Assembly: GCA_023427085.1 (NCBI GenBank)
Contig: JAEZBO010000010.1
Span: 1-64,000 of the forward strand
Length of the DNA: 64,000 nt
Source: Pseudomonadota bacterium
GTDB taxonomy: Bacteria; Pseudomonadota; Gammaproteobacteria; Burkholderiales; Burkholderiaceae_B
Direction of reading: 5' to 3'
Shown here: one piece after another, positions 9,707 to 18,035 of the stretch
How positions within the stretch are numbered: the stretch's first letter is position 1
Layout: the number at the start of each line of letters is the position of its first letter
Notes under the pieces: model-generated
The model's input: only the letters and a program-made list of their open reading frames with translations
The model's database searches: none
What the model was told of the DNA's origin: nothing
Made by a program: the position numbers and the translations under genes

Positions 9707-10963
9707 ATGGCGACGGTTTCGGTGCCAATGGGAAGGTCCGAGCGCGGCCACGAGCTTCGCGTGCTGCTGCTGCTCGGGCTGGCTTTCGGGTTCGCCTATT
9801 TCGACCGAATGGCGCTGACCTTTCTCGCGCCATTCGTGCAGGAAGATCTCGGCCTCAGCAACGAAGAGATCGGCTGGGCCAATTCCGGGCTCTCGCTCAC
9901 CTGGGCACTCGGGGCCTATGCGATTGGTCGCTGGTCGGACCTGATCGGCCGCCGCAAGCCCTTTCTGGTCACCGCGCTCGTCCTGTTTTCGCTCTGCTCG
10001 GTCCTAAGCGGTCTCGCCTGGAGCTTCGAATCGCTGCTGGCCGCCCGGATCGTCATGGGACTCGCCGAAGGGCCGTTTCTACCGATCTGCCTCGCGATCA
10101 TGGCCGCGGCTTCCGCGCCGACCCGGCAGGCGCTGAATGCGGGGATCGTTCAGAACGTGTTCGGCCCGATCGTCGGCACGTCGCTCGCCTCTTACGCGCT
10201 GGTCAGGATTGCCGCGGCCTATGACTGGAACGTGGCGTTCTTCATCGCCGGCATTCCCGGCCTGATCCTCGCGGTGCTGATCTGGCGCTTCATCGACGAG
10301 CCCGAGCGACCCGCGGGCGTAGCCCACGCTCCGCCGCCCGGCGGTTTTCTGCCCATCGGCCTGCTGTCGCACCGGAACATCCTGCTGTGCTCGATGGTCA
10401 GCGCCTGCGCGGTCGGGTCGATCGTGGTCGGCTCGATCTTCATGCCGCTCTACCTCGACGGTCCGCGCGGCTACGACGATCTGACCTGGAGCAACATCAT
10501 GGCCGTGGTCGGCATCTGCCCGGCGGTCGGTGCGATCGTCATAGCGCTCCTGTCCGACCGCATCGGTCGCAAGACCCCGCTGGTCGTGTTCGCCTCGCTG
10601 ATGGCGCTCGCACCGGCCGCACTGTTGTGGTTCGAAGGGCCGGTGTGGATGCTCACCGCGCTGATGTTCGTCAGCTGGATGGGTCTCGGCACGTTCCCGC
10701 TCTTCATGGGCGTGATCCCCACCGAGACGGTCGGCCGCGCGCAGGCGGCGACCGCGATGGGGCTGGTCGTGATGATCGGAGAGCTGACCGGCGGCGTGTT
10801 CGGCCCGCCGATCGCTGGCCGGCTCGCCGATCAGTATGGGCTCGACGTCGCGCTCTACATCCAGGGCGCGCTCGCGATCGGCGCCGGGCTAGCGGCACTC
10901 TTCGTGCGCGAGACCAATCCGCAGGTCCTCGCGCGTCGGCGAGTGGCAGGAGCGGTCGCGTGA
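9707..10963 (+). CDS. MFS transporter
   Basis: A 418-residue permease with twelve hydrophobic segments. Family motifs include GRWSDLIGRRKPF after TM2 and a second copy, SDRIGRKTPL, after TM8, plus an FAYFDRMALTFLAPFV first helix as in organic-acid and aromatic-acid permeases. I choose ATG 9707 rather than GTG 9701, because GAGGGG is then spaced correctly. Its stop overlaps the start of the FAD monooxygenase (GTGA), so it heads a four-gene operon with monooxygenase, hydrolase and CmcJ-like protein. It probably imports the compound these enzymes act on; the substrate is not known. Confidence 0.9.
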   Translation: MATVSVPMGRSERGHELRVLLLLGLAFGFAYFDRMALTFLAPFVQEDLGLSNEEIGWANSGLSLTWALGAYAIGRWSDLIGRRKPFLVTALVLFSLCSVLSGLAWSFESLLAARIVMGLAEGPFLPICLAIMAAASAPTRQALNAGIVQNVFGPIVGTSLASYALVRIAAAYDWNVAFFIAGIPGLILAVLIWRFIDEPERPAGVAHAPPPGGFLPIGLLSHRNILLCSMVSACAVGSIVVGSIFMPLYLDGPRGYDDLTWSNIMAVVGICPAVGAIVIALLSDRIGRKTPLVVFASLMALAPAALLWFEGPVWMLTALMFVSWMGLGTFPLFMGVIPTETVGRAQAATAMGLVVMIGELTGGVFGPPIAGRLADQYGLDVALYIQGALAIGAGLAALFVRETNPQVLARRRVAGAVA

Positions 10964-12168
10964 GCGTGGAGCGAAGGCAAGTCGTCGTCGTCGGCGCAGG
11001 CCCAGTTGGGCTGCTGACCGCGCTCGGGCTGGCGAGACAAGGCATCGCAGTGACCGTGGTCGACAGTGAGCCCGAGGTTGTGAGATCGCCGCGCGCCGCG
11101 GTCTACTTCCACACCACCATCTCGATCCTCAGGAAGCTCGGCCTGTCGGACGAGGCGCACGAGATTGGGCTGAGCTCGACCGAATTCCGGATGCACTGGC
11201 TCGAAACCGGTGAGGTGATGACCTCGGACATGCGCGACGCGCTCGGGCCCGGGCAGGAGTTCGACCACAACCTGCACTTCGGCCAGCACATCCTCGCCGA
11301 GCTCGTGCTGCGCCACCTGGCGTGGCTGCCTAACACCGAAGTGTTGTGGAACCACACGATCAAGGCGCTCGCTCAGACCGACAGCGAGATCCGCCTTGCC
11401 GCCGACACCGAAGATGGCGAGGCGGTCTTCGAAGCCGACTGGGTGATCGGGACCGACGGCGCCCGTTCGACCGTGCGCAAGCTGGCCGGATTGCCCTTCG
11501 AAGGGTTCACCTGGCCGGACCGCTTCGTCGCGACGAACATCGAGTACCCGTTCCTCGACCATGCTTTCTGCAACGCCAACATGGTTGTCGATCCAGTCAA
11601 CTGGGCGGTCGTCGGGCGGCTCGGACGCGAAAACCTGTGGCGGCTGACCTACGGCGAAGACGCCGATCTTCCCGAGTCAACCATCCTCGAGCGGCTCCCG
11701 GAAAGGTTCGCGGCGATCCTGCCCGATCCTGCGGTGCCCTACCGGATCGACAACTTCTCGCCCTACCGCGTGCACCAGCGTTGTGCGCCCCGCTTCCGGG
11801 TCGGCCGAGTGCTTCTGGCCGGGGATGCGGCGCATGCCTGCAATCCGTGTGGAGGGCTCGGCCTGACCGGAGGGATTATCGATGCCGATGCGCTGTCCGA
11901 CACGCTCGGTGCGGTGATTGCCGGGCGGGCCGACGAGCGCGTGCTCGATTTCTACGCCGAGGAGCGGCGCCGCGTCTTCGTGGAGGTGACCTCGCCGATG
12001 TCGACCAACTTCAAGCGGCTGCTCTCGGAAAAGGACCCGGCCCAGCGAGCCCGCGACAAGACCGAGATGTTCGCGCAAGCCAGCAGGGGCGGTGCCGACG
12101 TCCGCGCCTCCTCGCTTGCCGAGCTGATCAAGGGCAAGCCCATGCCGGTCGAACCGGCCGCGGAATGA
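10960..12168 (+). CDS. FAD-dependent monooxygenase (PHBH fold), paralogue 1
   Basis: A group A flavin monooxygenase of about 402 residues that would hydroxylate an aromatic or enolic substrate using NAD(P)H and O2. The FAD-binding GAGPVGLL is at residues 12-19, DG at VIGTDGARSTVRKLAG, and the second FAD motif GRVLLAGDAAH near 281-291. I start at GTG 10960, overlapping the MFS stop by four bases; GTG 10966 is possible. Its 3' end overlaps the alpha/beta hydrolase start (ATGA). It resembles the enzyme encoded on the other strand at 14493-15680, especially in the SPY-HQRCA-RF segment before the GD motif. Confidence 0.9.
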   Translation: MSVERRQVVVVGAGPVGLLTALGLARQGIAVTVVDSEPEVVRSPRAAVYFHTTISILRKLGLSDEAHEIGLSSTEFRMHWLETGEVMTSDMRDALGPGQEFDHNLHFGQHILAELVLRHLAWLPNTEVLWNHTIKALAQTDSEIRLAADTEDGEAVFEADWVIGTDGARSTVRKLAGLPFEGFTWPDRFVATNIEYPFLDHAFCNANMVVDPVNWAVVGRLGRENLWRLTYGEDADLPESTILERLPERFAAILPDPAVPYRIDNFSPYRVHQRCAPRFRVGRVLLAGDAAHACNPCGGLGLTGGIIDADALSDTLGAVIAGRADERVLDFYAEERRRVFVEVTSPMSTNFKRLLSEKDPAQRARDKTEMFAQASRGGADVRASSLAELIKGKPMPVEPAAE

Positions 12169-13058
12169 GGCGCCGCGATGCTCTCGCCGGCCTCGCCGCG
12201 GCGGCCGCCTTGCCCTGCCTCGCCGTCCGTGGCAGCGCCGCGTTCGCACAGCCGCAGCCGGGGAACGCAATGAGCAAGTGGGCCTACAGCACCGACGGGT
12301 TCGATCGCATCGTCCACCGTGTCGAGGGCATCGAGAGCGTCACTTACGCGATCGGTAAAGGAGAGCCGTTGGTCTATTTCCACGGCGGCGGCACTTTCCA
12401 TGGCTTCGAATGGGCGCGCGCTCTGGCTGATGAGTTCCGCGTCTATTGCCCATACCATCCCAACTTCGGCGAGAGCGGCGACGCGCCGTTCGACGAGATA
12501 GCCGACTACGTCGCCCACTACGAGCTGCTGTTCCCGGCGCTCGGCCTCGATACCTTCCATCTCGCCGGCGCCTCGATGGGCGGGCACATGGCTGCGCGCT
12601 ACGCCGCCGCCAACCCGGGTGACATCGACAAGCTCGTGCTGGTCTCGCCGGCGGGTTTGAAGTCCGAGCGCGCCTCGATCCCCGACTTCAGCCAGGTCGC
12701 TCCGCCCGATCTCCCGAAGATGTTCGTCGCCGACCCCGAGTGGATCGAGCCGTTCTGGCCCACGGACCCCTCGCCCGAGTGGCAGGCGCTGCGCCAGCGC
12801 GAGAGCGCGGCCGCCTACGCCTCGCGCGAGGATCTTTCCGCCACCGATCGCGCCCTGCGCCAGGGGCTCAAGGGCTTCGACCGACCGACGCTGCTGCTGT
12901 GGGGCCAAGCCGACCGCATCGTCCCGCTCGGCTTCGCGCAGGATTGGCAGAATGTTCTTCCGCAGGCAGAACTGGCCGTTATTCCCGATGGCTCGCACCT
13001 GCTGCTCGACGAGTTTCCGGCGGCCGTGGACGTGCTAAGGTCGTTCCTGAGAGGATGA
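12165..13058 (+). CDS. alpha/beta hydrolase with Tat-like leader
   Basis: A 297-residue alpha/beta-fold hydrolase. The nucleophile elbow GASMGG has Ser about residue 137, the acid lies in GQADRIVP and the histidine in DGSHLLL; the oxyanion region is HGGGTFHG. This is the layout of meta-cleavage-product (C-C) hydrolases and esterases. The N-terminus (MRRRDALAGLAAAAALPCLA) resembles a twin-arginine signal, suggesting export; if translation instead starts at ATG 12271 the protein is cytoplasmic. The ATG at 12165 overlaps the monooxygenase stop (ATGA), which favours the long form. It probably hydrolyses the oxygenated product of its neighbours. Confidence 0.87.
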   Translation: MRRRDALAGLAAAAALPCLAVRGSAAFAQPQPGNAMSKWAYSTDGFDRIVHRVEGIESVTYAIGKGEPLVYFHGGGTFHGFEWARALADEFRVYCPYHPNFGESGDAPFDEIADYVAHYELLFPALGLDTFHLAGASMGGHMAARYAAANPGDIDKLVLVSPAGLKSERASIPDFSQVAPPDLPKMFVADPEWIEPFWPTDPSPEWQALRQRESAAAYASREDLSATDRALRQGLKGFDRPTLLLWGQADRIVPLGFAQDWQNVLPQAELAVIPDGSHLLLDEFPAAVDVLRSFLRG

Positions 13059-13059
13059 C

Positions 13060-13863
13060 ATGACCGAAGCCATCGCCTGCGACGTACGGACCGCCATGAA
13101 GTACGTCGTGCGCGGCGAGAAGGCGACGTTCCATCCCGGCGACCGCGACAAGAGCTACTGGCCTGTCGACGAGCACGAGGTGACCGTCCACGACGTCCGC
13201 CCGATCCGCGGCCGGCTCTCGTTCGACCGCAATGGCTTCGTTCTGGTGGACGAACCGACCGGGATCACCGACTTCGCCGACCCGGCCGAGCTCGCCCGCT
13301 ACTGCCGCGAAACCGAGGCACTCGTGCAGCGGCTGACCGGCGCGGACAAGGTCGTCAGCTTCGGTCCGATGGTCCGCACCAACGCCACCGGCGCGCACGG
13401 CCACAACCAGCCCGCCCACGGCGCCCACGTCGATTACGGCGCGCGCACCGTCGCCGACTTCACCCGCGACCTGCTGCCAGCCGACGAGGCCGAACGCCGC
13501 CTAGCCGGGAGGCACATGCTGATCAACGTCTGGCGCCCGATCGCGATGGTCGAGAGCGCCCCGCTCGCTGTCTGCGACGCGAGCACGGTCAAGCGCGAGG
13601 ACCTGTTCGACAGCGAGGTCGTCGGCGGCCTCGGCGACTTCAACCGCCGCTCGCTGTGGGGTTACAACCTCGCCTACGATCCCGGCCACCGCTGGTACTG
13701 GGTCCCGCACATGCAGCCGTGGGAAGCGCTCGCGTTCAAGCTGTTCGACAGCGATCCGGAGGCGGTGCAGTTCACCGCCCACAGCGCGTTCGAGGACCCG
13801 AACACCCCGCCGGACGCCGCGCCGCGGCAGAGCATAGAGGTGCGGACGATTGCTTACTTATAG
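13060..13863 (+). CDS. CmcJ/NvfI-like oxygenase-family protein
   Basis: A 267-residue protein resembling the CmcJ/NvfI group, which includes fungal meroterpenoid oxygenases and CmcJ of cephamycin biosynthesis. Recognisable features are an HVDYG motif near residue 127 (candidate metal ligands H-x-D), INVWRPI, and a C-terminal HSAFEDP...PRQSIEVRTIAYL with a distal His and Arg, as in Fe(II)/2-oxoglutarate-like enzymes. It begins one base after the hydrolase stop, so it is the last gene of the MFS operon. The enzymatic assignment is an inference from family resemblance; substrate and cofactor are not visible in the sequence. Confidence 0.72.
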   Translation: MTEAIACDVRTAMKYVVRGEKATFHPGDRDKSYWPVDEHEVTVHDVRPIRGRLSFDRNGFVLVDEPTGITDFADPAELARYCRETEALVQRLTGADKVVSFGPMVRTNATGAHGHNQPAHGAHVDYGARTVADFTRDLLPADEAERRLAGRHMLINVWRPIAMVESAPLAVCDASTVKREDLFDSEVVGGLGDFNRRSLWGYNLAYDPGHRWYWVPHMQPWEALAFKLFDSDPEAVQFTAHSAFEDPNTPPDAAPRQSIEVRTIAYL

Positions 13864-13882
13864 TTGAGCAAGGGAGACGATC

Positions 13883-14491
13883 ATGCCGGGAATAGCGCTC
13901 ATCGCTGCCGCTGCCGCCTTAACCTTCGCGCCGCAGAAGCCTTTTGCGGAATGCGTGCCGGACCCTGAAAACTATCTGGCGATGTCCTTTCAGGACTTCG
14001 ACCAGGGCGTGCAGGCGGTACCCGACGGGCCGCGAAAGGAGTGGGGCTGGCGTGAAATTGCGAAGCAGCACGGTTGCGAGACCGCCGTGGCCGATCTGAT
14101 CTCCCAGTGGCGCGAGCGCAACGATGCGAGCCTCAATCCGCTCGAACGCAGTTTCATCGCCTTTCACGAGGGCCAGCTTCGAGCCTCGGGCGGCGACTAT
14201 GCAGGCGCGCTCCCGCTGATCGAGGCCGGCCGCGTTGCGTTCGGCGACGCGGCCGGGCAGGCCTACGTGGACGCGTTGGCGGCCTTCCTCCGCTCCGACC
14301 GCGATGCGCTGATCGCCGCGCGTGAGCGGCTCCTGGCCGTGCCCGAGCCAGCCAACTGGCCAGAGCTGCAGCGCATGTTCAGGGAGCAAGCTGGCCAGGA
14401 GATGCGATGGCCCCGAAATATCGAGGCCACCGACAGGCTCCTCCAGTGTTTTGGCAAGCCCTATTCGGCGCTTGACGAGTGCGCAGGTTAG
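13883..14491 (+). CDS. hypothetical exported protein
   Basis: A 202-residue protein with a short signal-like N-terminus (MPGIALIAAAAALTFA) and a helix-rich body that includes a possible TPR-like pair (SFIAFHEGQLRASGGDYAGALPLIEAGR). Four cysteines (CVPDPE, HGCET, QCFGK, DECAG) would suit a disulfide-bonded periplasmic protein. A good ribosome site (AAGGGAGA) precedes ATG 13883. It follows the CmcJ-like gene by 19 bp but may be an independent cistron. I do not recognise a family. Confidence 0.72.
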   Translation: MPGIALIAAAAALTFAPQKPFAECVPDPENYLAMSFQDFDQGVQAVPDGPRKEWGWREIAKQHGCETAVADLISQWRERNDASLNPLERSFIAFHEGQLRASGGDYAGALPLIEAGRVAFGDAAGQAYVDALAAFLRSDRDALIAARERLLAVPEPANWPELQRMFREQAGQEMRWPRNIEATDRLLQCFGKPYSALDECAG

Positions 14492-14492
14492 G

Positions 14493-15680
14493 TCACCGCT
14501 CCGCCGGCGAGGTCGTCTCCAGCCCCTTGGTGAACATCAGCCGCTCGAGCCGGTAGTCGGGGTCGCTTACCATTCGGCGCATGCCATCCAGCGTCGCCTC
14601 GAGCTTCGCGCGGTCGCCGCCGCAGGCGTGGAACACGAAGTCCTTGTAGATGCAGGCCATCGGGCTGGTCTTGTCGAGGAAGATGGCCCGTCGCTCCTCG
14701 GCCCACACATCGAGCAGGTCGGCGCTCGCACCCTCCAGCACCACCGCCGCCAGCGTCGGCCACAGCGCAAAAGCGTCGAACAGCCCGGTGGTGAGGCCGA
14801 AGCCGCCGGTCGGGTTAGTGACGTGCGCGGCGTCCCCGGCCAGCAGCACGCGGCCCTTGCGGAAGCGCGCGGCGCAGCGCTGGTGCATCTTGTAGGGCGA
14901 GGACTGGACCAGCTCGTAGCCGCCTTCACCGGGCAGAAGGTGCTGGTAGGCCGCGGGTATCCGATCGAGGTAGCTCTCCACCGGCAGCGCCGCGTCTTCC
15001 ATGAAGGTGCAGCGCCATAGCCCGTCCCTCGTGATCTTGACGATCACCGCGCCCCACTGCTCGTCGACCACCATCGTCGACTGCCAGTAGCCGCCGCTCT
15101 CGAAGTCATGCCTCAGGTTGGTGGCGACGAAGCGCTCGGGCCAGGTCATCCCGTCGAAGCTGAGGCCGAGCGCCTTCCTCACCGCGCTGCCCGCGCCGTC
15201 CGCGCCGATGACCCAGCGGCCGCGCAGCTCGACCGGCCCGTCCGGCGCGTTCGCCGTGACCGTGACGCCCTCGGCATCCTGGCTCAGCCCGGTGAACGGG
15301 GTGTTCCAGTGCACCTCGGCGTTGGGCAGCGCCTCGAGCCGCGCGTGGCAGATCGCCGCCAGCCGGTCCTGCCCGAGCTGGATGTTGTACGGAAATGGCG
15401 TCACGCTCGCGAGGACCTTGAGGTCGTAGGGCAGCCGCTCGCCGGTCTTCTTGACCAGCCACAGGTAGTCGTCCTTGGTGTAGCCGATCCGCTCGGCCTC
15501 CTCGCGCATCCCGAGCCGCTCGAGCCCGTCGAGCATCGACCAGTGGTAGACGCAGGCGCGCGGACTGTCGTTGATCCCCGCTTCGGCCTCGATCAGGCAC
15601 ACTCGCAGCCCGGCCTGCGCCAGCCCCAGCGCCGCCACGAACCCGGTCGGCCCGCCGCCGATCACGATGACATCGTGCAT
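14493..15680 (-). CDS. FAD-dependent monooxygenase, paralogue 2
   Basis: A 395-residue group A flavin monooxygenase. The N-terminal MHDVIVIGGGPTGFVAALGLA provides the dinucleotide fold, GADGAGSAVRKALG the DG motif, and GRVLLAGDAAHVTNP the GD motif. The downstream segment TGLFDAFALWPTLAAVV and the AEERRAIFLDKTSPMA helix closely parallel the enzyme at 10960-12168, so the two are probably diverged duplicates or consecutive hydroxylases of one pathway. The start is ATG 15680. The gene is transcribed against its neighbours and is divergent from a serine hydrolase beginning 125 bp away. Confidence 0.9.
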   Translation of the reverse strand: MHDVIVIGGGPTGFVAALGLAQAGLRVCLIEAEAGINDSPRACVYHWSMLDGLERLGMREEAERIGYTKDDYLWLVKKTGERLPYDLKVLASVTPFPYNIQLGQDRLAAICHARLEALPNAEVHWNTPFTGLSQDAEGVTVTANAPDGPVELRGRWVIGADGAGSAVRKALGLSFDGMTWPERFVATNLRHDFESGGYWQSTMVVDEQWGAVIVKITRDGLWRCTFMEDAALPVESYLDRIPAAYQHLLPGEGGYELVQSSPYKMHQRCAARFRKGRVLLAGDAAHVTNPTGGFGLTTGLFDAFALWPTLAAVVLEGASADLLDVWAEERRAIFLDKTSPMACIYKDFVFHACGGDRAKLEATLDGMRRMVSDPDYRLERLMFTKGLETTSPAER

Positions 15681-15804
15681 CCCGTTCTCCCGCCGCGCAC
15701 GATGGCGCAATCGCGGGCCGGCCGCAAAGTCCCTTTCTTGTGCGGCGCCGGTACCCTAGCAGTAACGTCCGTTAGAGTCGCAAAGGCTCGGCAGGGAGAG
15801 AGAC

Positions 15805-17037
15805 TTGGGCCACTTCGATTTTCACGAGACCATCGATGCGCGGGGCGGGTCGTATGCCTTGCGTGGCATTTGCGACGAACAATTCGCGCCGGTCTTCGAG
15901 GCGTTCGCCGACAACTTTCGCGAAGAGGAAGAGCTCGGCGCCGCCTGCTCCGTCGTTCTCGATGGCGAGACGGTGGTCGACCTGTGGGGCGGCTGGGCGC
16001 GCGCCGACCGCAGCCAGGAGTGGGACGAGCACACGACGGTCTGCATGATGAGCGTCGCCAAGGGCGTCACCGGCATCTGCTTCAACATCGCCATCGATCG
16101 CGGCCTGATCGATCCGGACGAGCGGATCGCCACCTACTGGCCGGAATTCGCCCAGAACGGCAAGCAGGACATCACCGTGCGCATGGTGCTCGATCACACC
16201 GCCGCGATCCCGGTCCTCACCGACGACACGATGTATCCCGGCGGGTTCTACGACTACGAGGCTTACATCCGGGCGCTCGAAGTGCAGCACCCGCTGTGGC
16301 AGCCGGGCACCCGCGCCGCCTACCACGTGCACAACCAGGGCTTCCTGCTCGGCGAGATCCTGCGCAGGGTCACGGGAATGACGGTGGGGCCGTTCCTCAA
16401 GGAAAACGTCACTCGCCCGCTCGGGGCCGAGTACTGGATCGGCGGGATGGACGAGCAGCAGCAGGCGCACGTCGCCGAAGTCCTGCCCAACACCGGCGCG
16501 CGGCTGTTCGCGGCCAAGGACCAGGCCGTGCCCGACAAGCCGACCACGCCCGAAGGCTGGCAGGACGGCGCGGTGCTGCGCAGCTTCGCGTTCCTGCAGA
16601 ACCCCGCCGAGCCGTGGTACGACACGATGAATGCGCCGCGCTGGCGCGAGGTCGAGATCGCCAGCGGCTCCGGGCATGGCAACGCCCGCGGGGTCGCGCG
16701 GATCTACGGCGCGACGGTGGGCGAGGTCGACGGCATCTCGCTGCTGTCGAAAGACCAGCTCGAACGCATGATCACCGAGCAGCACAACCAGACCGAGCTG
16801 CTGCAGGAACGGCCCTACCACCAGGCGATGGGGGTGCTGCTCAACACGCCCGAGGCGGTCTTCATGGGGCCGAACATGCGCAGCTTCGGCCACCACGGCC
16901 TCGGCGGCTCGATCGGCTTCGGCGATCCCGACGCGAAGCTCGGGTTCTCGTACTGCTGCAACCAGATGCACGCGGTCGGCACCAACGGCCCCCGCGCGCG
17001 CCGGCTGATCGACGCGGTTTACGGGGTGCTTTCGTGA
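15805..17037 (+). CDS. serine hydrolase (beta-lactamase/EstB-like esterase)
   Basis: A 410-residue class C beta-lactamase-fold hydrolase without an obvious signal peptide, therefore probably a cytoplasmic esterase like EstB or a LovD-type acyltransferase rather than an antibiotic-resistance enzyme. The nucleophile motif SVAK (within CMMSVAKGVTG) and a downstream tyrosine motif (AAYHVHNQGF) are present, and the C-terminus carries GLGGSIGFGDPDAKLGFSYC. The start is TTG 15805 with a strong GGGAGAGA ribosome site. It is divergent from the FAD monooxygenase and followed by a REP palindrome and the CMD gene. Confidence 0.88.
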   Translation: MGHFDFHETIDARGGSYALRGICDEQFAPVFEAFADNFREEEELGAACSVVLDGETVVDLWGGWARADRSQEWDEHTTVCMMSVAKGVTGICFNIAIDRGLIDPDERIATYWPEFAQNGKQDITVRMVLDHTAAIPVLTDDTMYPGGFYDYEAYIRALEVQHPLWQPGTRAAYHVHNQGFLLGEILRRVTGMTVGPFLKENVTRPLGAEYWIGGMDEQQQAHVAEVLPNTGARLFAAKDQAVPDKPTTPEGWQDGAVLRSFAFLQNPAEPWYDTMNAPRWREVEIASGSGHGNARGVARIYGATVGEVDGISLLSKDQLERMITEQHNQTELLQERPYHQAMGVLLNTPEAVFMGPNMRSFGHHGLGGSIGFGDPDAKLGFSYCCNQMHAVGTNGPRARRLIDAVYGVLS

Positions 17038-17053
17038 GCACCTCTCACCTTCC

Positions 17054-17136
17054 CGTCACCCCGGGCTCGACCCGGGGTCCCGCTTCCTTGCGACGGCGCG
17101 GAACAAGCGGGACCCCGGATCAAATCCGAGGTGACG
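17054..17136. repeat. REP-like palindrome, family B
   Basis: Two arms beginning CGTCACCCCGGG and ending GGTGACG form an imperfect inverted repeat of about 83 bp (CCCGGGGTCCCGC facing GCGGGACCCCGG). This is a dispersed intergenic repeat type I associate with sphingomonads. It lies between the serine hydrolase and the CMD gene and could stop or stabilise the mRNA. Confidence 0.75.
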
Positions 17137-17160
17137 ACTAAAGGACTGAAGGACGAAGCG

Positions 17161-17559
17161 ATGGACAAGGACCTCTACGACAAGGGCATGAAAATCCGCC
17201 GCGAGGTGCTCGGCGATGCTTACGTCGACCGTGCGCTCAGCAAGTCGGGCCCGTTCAACGAGCCGCTGCAGGAGCTTGTCACCACTTACTGCTGGGGCTG
17301 GAACTGGGGCCGCGAGGGCCTGCCGCGGCGCGACCGCAGCCTGATCAACCTCGCCATGATCGCGGTGCTCAACCGCAGCCACGAGCTCAAGATTCACATC
17401 CGCGGCGCGCTCAACAACGGCCTGACGCGCGAGGAAATCCGCGAGGTCCTGCTCCAGGTCGGCATCTACGGCGGCATTCCCGCGGCCGTGGACAGCTTCC
17501 GGCTCGCCAACGAGGCGTTCGCCGAAATCGACGCCGAGCAGAAAGAGGGCAACGGCTGA
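17161..17559 (+). CDS. carboxymuconolactone decarboxylase family protein (PcaC-like)
   Basis: A 132-residue all-helical protein of the CMD/AhpD superfamily, PcaC type. The N-terminus DKGMKIRREVLGDAYVDRAL and the core RDRSLINLAMIAVLNRSHELKIHIRGALNNG...EIREVLLQVGIYGGIPAA are diagnostic, and the AhpD CxxC pair is absent, so a decarboxylase or lactonase role is more likely than peroxidase activity. In the protocatechuate pathway PcaC removes CO2 from gamma-carboxymuconolactone; no other pca genes are here, so the true substrate probably differs. Its stop and the next start overlap by one base, forming a CMD/SnoaL/SnoaL operon. Confidence 0.88.
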   Translation: MDKDLYDKGMKIRREVLGDAYVDRALSKSGPFNEPLQELVTTYCWGWNWGREGLPRRDRSLINLAMIAVLNRSHELKIHIRGALNNGLTREEIREVLLQVGIYGGIPAAVDSFRLANEAFAEIDAEQKEGNG

Positions 17560-18035
17560 TGGAGCTGCTCGAGCGGCTCGCGATCGAACGCGAATGCGGC
17601 CGGCTCCCGCTGCTGTTCGCGCGCTATGCGGACAACGGCGATCACGCCAGCCTCGCGCAGCTCTTCACCGAGGACTGCGAGTTCGCACGGCCGTTCCAGC
17701 CCGATCATCCGTTCTACGGGCGCGAGCGTGTGCAGGCGCTCTTCCGCGACCGCGCTCCGATCCTCGTGCGGCATCTCGTCAGCAACGTGCTGGTCGAGGT
17801 CGTCAGCGAGACCGAGGCGCGCGGCACCAACTACCTGGCGATGCTCTCCTGCCACGCCTCGACCGAGCCGCCGCAGGAAGCCGGCGGGCTCTACGTGGGC
17901 GAGTTCCAGGATCACTACGTCAAGACCCCGGGCGGCTGGCGCTTCAAGAGTCGCTACGGCCGCGTGGCGCTGCACCAGGGCGGCGCCATGCCGAACATCC
18001 CGACACCGAGCGACGAAGCGAGAGGACTCAAATGA
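17559..18035 (+). CDS. SnoaL/NTF2-like protein 1
   Basis: A 158-residue small alpha+beta barrel of the SnoaL_4 type: an N-terminal helix pair (RLPLLFARYADNGDHASLAQLFTEDCEF) followed by beta-strands ending in FQDHYVKTPGGWRFKSRYGRVALH. Relatives include polyketide cyclases, scytalone-dehydratase-like enzymes and ring-hydroxylating dioxygenase small subunits; no partner large subunit is seen. The start overlaps the CMD stop by one base (TGATG) and the end overlaps the next gene, so co-translation is likely. The reaction is unknown. Confidence 0.8.
   Translation: MELLERLAIERECGRLPLLFARYADNGDHASLAQLFTEDCEFARPFQPDHPFYGRERVQALFRDRAPILVRHLVSNVLVEVVSETEARGTNYLAMLSCHASTEPPQEAGGLYVGEFQDHYVKTPGGWRFKSRYGRVALHQGGAMPNIPTPSDEARGLK

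Noticed and set aside
15805..17037. Beta-lactam resistance gene
   Set aside because: SxxK and Tyr motifs are present, but there is no signal peptide and the neighbours are catabolic, which suits an EstB-like esterase.
15108..17141. 677-codon plus-strand frame over the second FAD monooxygenase and the serine hydrolase
   Set aside because: It shows no domain, is Arg/Ala-rich, and runs antisense to one enzyme and out of frame with the other.
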